From DLKC01 sp002478885 (GTDB taxonomy: Bacteria > Bacteroidota > Bacteroidia > Chitinophagales > Chitinophagaceae): DNA of 64,000 nucleotides. The position numbers and the translations under genes were made by a program. A model generated the notes under the pieces. The model was not told the origin of the DNA. It saw only the letters and a program-made list of their open reading frames with translations, and did no database searches. The stretch covers positions 2,356,001 to 2,420,000 of the forward strand of contig JAXLUI010000001.1 of NCBI GenBank assembly GCA_046329585.1, written 5' to 3'. Positions 60,018 through 64,000 of this stretch are shown here, one piece after another; the stretch's first letter is position 1, and every line of letters starts with the position of its first letter.

Positions 60018-60220
60018 GGAGCCAGCACCAGCTCCCTGATCATCGCCTGTTGTGTCACTCACTTGTACAGTTAGTCCGGAAGTCAGCAAAGATGAAAGAC
60101 CGAAAGTGATTTTTTTATACAATGCTTACCGACTTTCAGATTGCGGTCTTGCCAACCTATATTCTGCAGTACAAGTGTGCGACGCAACAAAAGTATAATG
60201 CCTGTACTACAGCCGGGTTC
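60018..60220. repeat. GYGTCRC inverted-repeat element, paired arms (dioxygenase/MOSC)
   Basis: Left arm 60049-60068 (GTTGTGTCACTCACTTGTAC, GTGTCAC type), right arm 60169-60188 (GTACAAGTGTGCGACGCAAC, GCGACGC type); mixed pair. Outer ends GAGCCAGC (60019-60026) and GCCGGGTTC (60212-60220). Inner AGTCAGCAAAGATG is shared with element 3. Rest of 60011-60308 shows nothing else. Confidence 0.88.
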
Positions 60221-60308
60221 ACACATTGTTTCCAGCAAAATAAATTAACAACGTAACCTTTTATCAATTGAACCTATATCACGTTGTTTCTATTAATAAC
60301 TTCGACAC

Positions 60309-61139
60309 ATGCTTACAGTAAGTGAACTTTTTATTTACCCGATAAAATCAGCAGGAGGCAAAGCTGTTGATTCGGCAAGGCTAACAGCCACTGGCTTTGA
60401 ACATGATCGCCGCTGGATGCTGATCGATGATAACAATCGCTTCATTTCGCAGCGCGAAAACCCATGGCTTGCACTGCTGGAAGCCGGTGTTACCAACCAC
60501 GGCATTGAAGTGAAACATAAACACAGTGCAGCATCATTTACAGTTGTATTTAATGAATTAAAGCAGCAGCAGATCGAAGTCGCAATTTGGGATGATGTAT
60601 GCCCGGCGCAATTGGTAAGTGATAAAGCCAATGCATGGTTCAGCGAAATATTAGACATGCGATGCAGGCTTGTTTATATGCCGGAAACTACAAAAAGAAA
60701 AGTCGATCCACACTATGCATTTAACAGCGAGACAACATCATTTTCCGATGGCTTTCCACTGTTGATGCTTGGACAATCGTCGTTGGACGACCTTAACAAG
60801 CGTCTTACGGAAAGCTTGCCTGTAAACCGTTTCAGGCCAAATATAATGTTCACAGGCGGCGAACCTTTTGAAGAGGACCAGCTCGAACATTTTGTAATCA
60901 ATGGCATTGACTGCTTCGCTGTAAAGCCTTGTGCAAGATGTACTATTACCACCACCAACCAGCAAACTTCAGAAAGAAGCAAAGAGCCTTTGGCAACGTT
61001 GGCTACCTACAGAAAAAACAACAACAATATTTATTTTGGACAGAATCTTTTATACAAAGGGTATGGCACAATAAATGTCGGCGACAATATTGAAGTAATA
61101 CGAAAAAGAGCCGCATCTTTCCTGGACGAAATTGTATAA
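60309..61139 (+). CDS. MOSC domain protein, YcbX/mARC-like
   Basis: 276 residues. N-terminal MOSC beta-barrel domain (SELFIYPIKSAGGKAVDSARLTATGFEHDRRWMLIDDNN, the MOSC_N signature), then the MOSC domain, about 120-265, with PVNRFRPNIMFTGGEPFEED and KPCARCTITTTN, where Cys is the molybdenum-cofactor ligand. Known members reduce N-hydroxylated compounds with Mo cofactor. Ends 11 bases before the alpha/beta hydrolase, so probably one operon. Confidence 0.92.
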   Translation: MLTVSELFIYPIKSAGGKAVDSARLTATGFEHDRRWMLIDDNNRFISQRENPWLALLEAGVTNHGIEVKHKHSAASFTVVFNELKQQQIEVAIWDDVCPAQLVSDKANAWFSEILDMRCRLVYMPETTKRKVDPHYAFNSETTSFSDGFPLLMLGQSSLDDLNKRLTESLPVNRFRPNIMFTGGEPFEEDQLEHFVINGIDCFAVKPCARCTITTTNQQTSERSKEPLATLATYRKNNNNIYFGQNLLYKGYGTINVGDNIEVIRKRAASFLDEIV

Positions 61140-61150
61140 ACAGCAAAAGG

Positions 61151-61921
61151 ATGTCAAACGGAAATTACGCCAGCATTAATGGCATTAAAATGTATTATGA
61201 AATACATGGTGAAGGCAAGCCATTGGTCCTGATACATGGTGGTGGGTCCACTATTGAATCAAACTGGTCTGCAGTGTTGCCATTATTCGCAAAGTATTAT
61301 CAGGTGATCGCTGTGGAACTGCAGGCGCACGGTCATACGAGTGACCGCGATTCTCCTGTAAGTTTTCAGCAGGACGCCGATGATGTGGCCGGCTTGTTGA
61401 AATACCTGGACATTTCCAAAGCCTATATTCTTGGTTTTAGTAACGGCGCAAGCACAACCATGCAGTTTGCCATTCGCCATCCTGAGCTGGCAGAGAAGAT
61501 TGTAGTTATCGCCGGTGTTTACCAGCGGGAAGGCCTTATTCCCGGGTTCTTTGATTTTATGGAAATCGCAAGCCTCGACAACATGCCATTGCCAATACAA
61601 GACGCCTTCTTGAAAATAAATCCCGACAGGGGTGCATTGAAAAATATGCATGATAAGGATGCAGACAGAATGCGTACATTCAAAGATTGGGATGATGCCG
61701 ACATACAGTCTATTAAATTGCCTTCGCTAATCATCAATGGAGATAACGATGTTATTTTAACTGAACACGCGTTAAAGCTTTCGAAGTTAATTCCCAATGC
61801 AGCATTGATCGTTTTACCGGGCGTTCATGGCGCTTGCATTGGAGAAGTTTGTACGACTTTACCGGGCAGCAAACAACCGGCAATAACCGTTGAACTCGTA
61901 AAAGAATTTCTGGACAAATGA
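61151..61921 (+). CDS. Alpha/beta hydrolase
   Basis: 256 residues. Oxyanion strand LVLIHGGGSTIESNWSAVLPLFAKYYQVIAVELQAHGHTSDR at residues 25-66, nucleophile GFSNGAST (Ser), Asp in NGDNDVILTEHALKL, terminal His in LPGVHGACIGEVC. No signal peptide. Substrate not predictable; the sequence is close to the esterase/haloperoxidase type. Second gene of the MOSC operon. Confidence 0.88.
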   Translation: MSNGNYASINGIKMYYEIHGEGKPLVLIHGGGSTIESNWSAVLPLFAKYYQVIAVELQAHGHTSDRDSPVSFQQDADDVAGLLKYLDISKAYILGFSNGASTTMQFAIRHPELAEKIVVIAGVYQREGLIPGFFDFMEIASLDNMPLPIQDAFLKINPDRGALKNMHDKDADRMRTFKDWDDADIQSIKLPSLIINGDNDVILTEHALKLSKLIPNAALIVLPGVHGACIGEVCTTLPGSKQPAITVELVKEFLDK

Positions 61922-61928
61922 CGATACT

Positions 61929-61958
61929 TAAAAAAAAAGACTCTCCGTAGAGAGCCTT
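61929..61958. terminator. Terminator between hydrolase and carbonic anhydrase genes
   Basis: Stem GGCTCTC-TACG-GAGAGTC on the minus strand, then nine T; serves the carbonic anhydrase gene, and perhaps also the plus strand. Confidence 0.75.
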
Positions 61959-61981
61959 TGTATTTCTAATCACCAGCTTTT

Positions 61982-62839
61982 TTAATGATTCGTTTTAAGA
62001 TGCCCATAAATTATCCTGTCGCCCAATGGTTGAACCGGTCTTGCGTTCGGCTCGGGGAACATATCCTCATATTCTGTGTACTGCTTGTTGCTTAGCTTTA
62101 TCGGGTCTGCATAAACAAACCATTTGAGGCCTTGCAGATAAGGCAGAACCAACAGACCACCACCTGGTGTTGTTAATGAACCGCTGTAGGTGAAATAATG
62201 GTAAGTATCGGTTGGCAAAAGCAATGCAGGATTAACATTGTTAAGCACATTGGTTATGCCGGTTGTTGGCGGACAGGCATCAAACACTTGTTGCAAAACC
62301 TCGTTCGCCTTACCAAGTTGAATCAAGACACCAATAACCGCCATTTTCCCTGAATCTGACGCATGTACAAGATGCACTTCCATAGCGCCGTCCTGGCCAT
62401 TTATCTTGTGTTCGCTTCTCCAATGAAAATGGAATTGACTGAGGTAATAGTTCGTGTTGTTGATAGTAATATAGTTGTCCTTATTCCCTGCTGGCACGCT
62501 CACTTTCAAATTATACTCATCATGGGCTTCGGGATCAGATTCATTAAGCGGGTCGGCCACGTAGTGTGTTTGGTTGTAAGTAACATTACCGTTAAAAGAA
62601 ACATAGTGAAAAACAGGGTCTGAACCGCGGTAGGGAACCACTTTGCCAAACCGGATGTCGATCGGCGTTTGTCCCTGCACGCTTTCATAAAATGAATCGG
62701 TCGCAGGGTTTCTCGGGTACAGGTAACCGATCTGCGACTGGCTGCTTTCAGTTGATGTTACCGGTGTTTCCTGTGCGCTTTTCTGGCAAGCAAAAAACAG
62801 CGAGCTAATAGCAACTAAAGAGGCAATTTTTTTGTACAT
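61982..62839 (-). CDS. Alpha-type carbonic anhydrase, lipoprotein
   Basis: Hydrates CO2 to bicarbonate in the periplasm. 285 residues with lipoprotein signal (ISSLFFAC, Cys18). Seen: QTPIDIRFG (QSPIDI box), QFHFHWRSEHKINGQDG and MEVHLVH (three zinc His), and YSGSLTTPGGG near residue 221. In known alpha enzymes the last box reads SLTTPPCxE with Thr199; here Thr is kept but PPCxE is replaced by PGGG, which could alter the CO2 pocket. Single gene. Confidence 0.9.
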   Translation of the reverse strand: MYKKIASLVAISSLFFACQKSAQETPVTSTESSQSQIGYLYPRNPATDSFYESVQGQTPIDIRFGKVVPYRGSDPVFHYVSFNGNVTYNQTHYVADPLNESDPEAHDEYNLKVSVPAGNKDNYITINNTNYYLSQFHFHWRSEHKINGQDGAMEVHLVHASDSGKMAVIGVLIQLGKANEVLQQVFDACPPTTGITNVLNNVNPALLLPTDTYHYFTYSGSLTTPGGGLLVLPYLQGLKWFVYADPIKLSNKQYTEYEDMFPEPNARPVQPLGDRIIYGHLKTNH

Positions 62840-63069
62840 AAGTCTTTGTTTTTTAAGTTTTAGGAATAGTTTGGATTGGCGGTAAAGTAACGACGGCGGA
62901 AGCTCATAGAAAATAGAGTGAGTAGGGGTTTCAGCGTAGTTGAAAAGCCGATCATAGGTAGAGGAAATAACGACAAAACATTAGCAGATACCGCGACAAA
63001 AAGTAAACACTTGCTAACAAAGCATTCAAATTCGAAAACGCCTGTTGCGGAGAGTTAAATTGCGATGTT

Positions 63070-63240
63070 GAGCCCAGCTCTAAATAACGTGGCACCGCCT
63101 GTTGCGTCGCACTCTTGTACTCTTGAACGCAAATCGGCAATGCCTGTGCAGTACGCACTATATCACCAGCACCTTTGTCGAATTTCCAGGTAACAGTACA
63201 AGTGAGTGACACAACGATGCCTGGAACAGCACCACAGTTG
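63070..63240. repeat. GYGTCRC inverted-repeat element, paired arms (carbonic anhydrase/PA2169)
   Basis: Left arm 63101-63120 (GTTGCGTCGCACTCTTGTAC), right arm 63196-63215 (GTACAAGTGAGTGACACAAC), mixed types; outer end GAGCCCAGC (63070-63078), right end GTTGGCAAAAA near 63237. 62840-63069 holds nothing further that I can support. Confidence 0.88.
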
Positions 63241-63270
63241 GCAAAAAAAAGCTCACCACTGAGCTCGCAT

Positions 63271-63312
63271 AAAAAAAGCGGGCTATGAAATAAATCATTG
63301 CCCGCTTTTTAA
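63271..63312. terminator. Bidirectional terminator
   Basis: AAAAAGCGGGC (63273-63283) with GCCCGCTTTTT (63300-63310), a 16-base loop; A- and T-runs on either side. Ends the PA2169-family gene. Confidence 0.85.
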
Positions 63313-63327
63313 ACCCCAAAATGCCGG

Positions 63328-63783
63328 TTATGCATATTGATCGCGCAGAGATTTTATTTCGTCGTGTGCTTCAAGCAAAACGCTCTGCTGACTCAATAAT
63401 AATTCTCTTAAATAAGCGGGAATGTCTTCCTCGCCTAAAGCGTCGTCATATGCTTTTAATGCTGCATCTTCTCCATACTCACAATTATCGAGCACGGCAT
63501 GCGCGCTGCTGCTTGTAAAGGCAGCTTTCACGTCCATCCACGCCCGGTAAATTTTTCCACGGTTTGTGGTGCCTGTTTCCATGGTTTCACCCAGTACCTG
63601 CACTTCGGTGCCGAGTTCACCCTTAGCCTTATGGCTTTGAGAAATAAGGCTCGCGAATAGTATTTTCAAATCATCATCTTCTCCTTTCAACTCCCTGATT
63701 GCCTTTTCGTAGCCGGCGATCCTGTCGTTGTGAATCTCAATAAGGTCATTAAGCACGTCTGCAATTTCTTTTGATGTTTTCAT
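63328..63783 (-). CDS. PA2169-family (DUF2383) four-helix-bundle protein
   Basis: 151 residues: EIADVLNDLIEIHNDRIAGYEKAIRELKGEDDDLKILFASLISQSH, then the segment around GTTNRGKIYRAWMDVKAAF and ESGEDAALKAYDDALGEE-like NCEYGEDAALKAYDDALGEE with YLRELLLSQQSVLLEAHDEIKSLRD. Ferritin-like four-helix fold of unknown function; found in stress-related loci in other bacteria. Cytoplasmic. Starts at ATG 63781-63783. Confidence 0.88.
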   Translation of the reverse strand: MKTSKEIADVLNDLIEIHNDRIAGYEKAIRELKGEDDDLKILFASLISQSHKAKGELGTEVQVLGETMETGTTNRGKIYRAWMDVKAAFTSSSAHAVLDNCEYGEDAALKAYDDALGEEDIPAYLRELLLSQQSVLLEAHDEIKSLRDQYA

Positions 63784-63854
63784 AATTATTAGCTTTTCGA
63801 CAGAGTGTAAATTATCGTGCCAGAAGGCGGATAGTTGGATTAAAAAATATAGGA

Positions 63855-64000
63855 TCAGCTTCCATTTAATATACCTAGCGCCCGCAATTCCGGTACCAAA
63901 CCAAAAGCTAAAAGGCCAACAGCATAAACTGTTAACCTTTTAATTGTCGGTGCTGCACCGGTTGGCGTTTGACCTAAAACTGTCTTACAGCGCGCACATT
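63855..64000 (-). CDS. C-terminal end of a small CxxC-containing membrane protein (runs off the right edge)
   Basis: Open frame on the minus strand from the window edge to TGA at 63855-63857: CARCKTVLGQTPTGAAPTIK, then a hydrophobic segment (RLTVYAVGLLAFGLVPELRALG) and NGS. A CxxC pair followed by one membrane helix resembles small zinc-ribbon membrane proteins of Bacteroidota. At least 47 residues seen; its start is outside. A weak hairpin (AAAAGG..AACAG / CTGTT..CCTTTT) lies inside it at 63911-63942. Confidence 0.45.
   Translation of the reverse strand, partial: CARCKTVLGQTPTGAAPTIKRLTVYAVGLLAFGLVPELRALGILNGS

Noticed and set aside
3351..63240. CRISPR array.
   Set aside because: The repeats are in inverted orientation, widely spaced and have no regular spacers.

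Overview
The window looks like a chromosomal stretch of a Bacteroidota bacterium, most likely of the Chitinophagaceae type. Evidence: a gliding-motility lipoprotein GldB next to nadE, promoters with the Bacteroidota -7 box TAnnTTTG, an ileS-DksA-like pair, bTHX ribosomal protein, LytS/LytTR signalling, DUF4286 and DUF2490 proteins, and a tmRNA whose tag (GNTQLAMAA) resembles the Bacteroidota type. Nearly everything is housekeeping or catabolic. I see no phage, insertion sequence, transposase, CRISPR array, rRNA or tRNA gene; the only stable RNA gene found is ssrA.

Layout. 1-3.3 kb: 5' part of isocitrate dehydrogenase, then an overlapping pair (leucine-rich membrane protein and CPBP intramembrane protease). 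3.5-5.6 kb: murQ and a sugar transporter (MurNAc/GlcNAc salvage). 5.9-11 kb: GIN-domain protein and the ileS/DksA-like operon. 11.4-15.2 kb: apaG, gldB, nadE and a small membrane protein. 15.3-19 kb: ssrA, a membrane-bound MutS-like ATPase, rseP. 19.3-24.5 kb: dxr, yigZ-like, ribD, prmC, exbD, exbB. 24.8-30.6 kb: a LytS-type kinase with its LytTR regulator, an SPFH protein, pepT and a SlyD-like FKBP. 30.9-41.6 kb: namZ-like muramidase, fmt, mrp, 3-hydroxyacyl-CoA dehydrogenase, ftsE, hemW, a BamA/TamA-like porin and a hydrolase. 41.8-45.7 kb: an Lrp regulator with an EamA exporter, an amidohydrolase and a flavin-binding protein. 45.8-49.9 kb: a hexuronate operon (uxuA-uxaC-exuT). 50-64 kb: mixed metabolism (xth, HU, bTHX, pdxH, pyrH, tryptophan 2,3-dioxygenase, MOSC protein, alpha carbonic anhydrase).

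The most striking feature is not a gene. About 33 copies of a 20-nt arm (GTTGCGTCGCACACTTGTAC and its reverse complement) lie in the intergenic gaps throughout the window. They form inverted pairs of roughly 120-280 bp with GC-rich outer ends (CCCGGC ... GCCGGGC), or stand as single arms beside genes. Each arm has a short dyad, GCG-N-CGC or GTG-N-CAC. The two versions differ at exactly the two paired positions, so the dyad covaries. Single left and right arms tend to alternate along the chromosome and so bracket whole genes or operons. No recognised enzyme in the window explains them. A second candidate is the gene pair at 1.3-3.3 kb: a leucine-rich exported protein ending in a Cys motif, a membrane helix and a basic tail, overlapping a CPBP protease, which resembles a one-substrate surface-sorting system.
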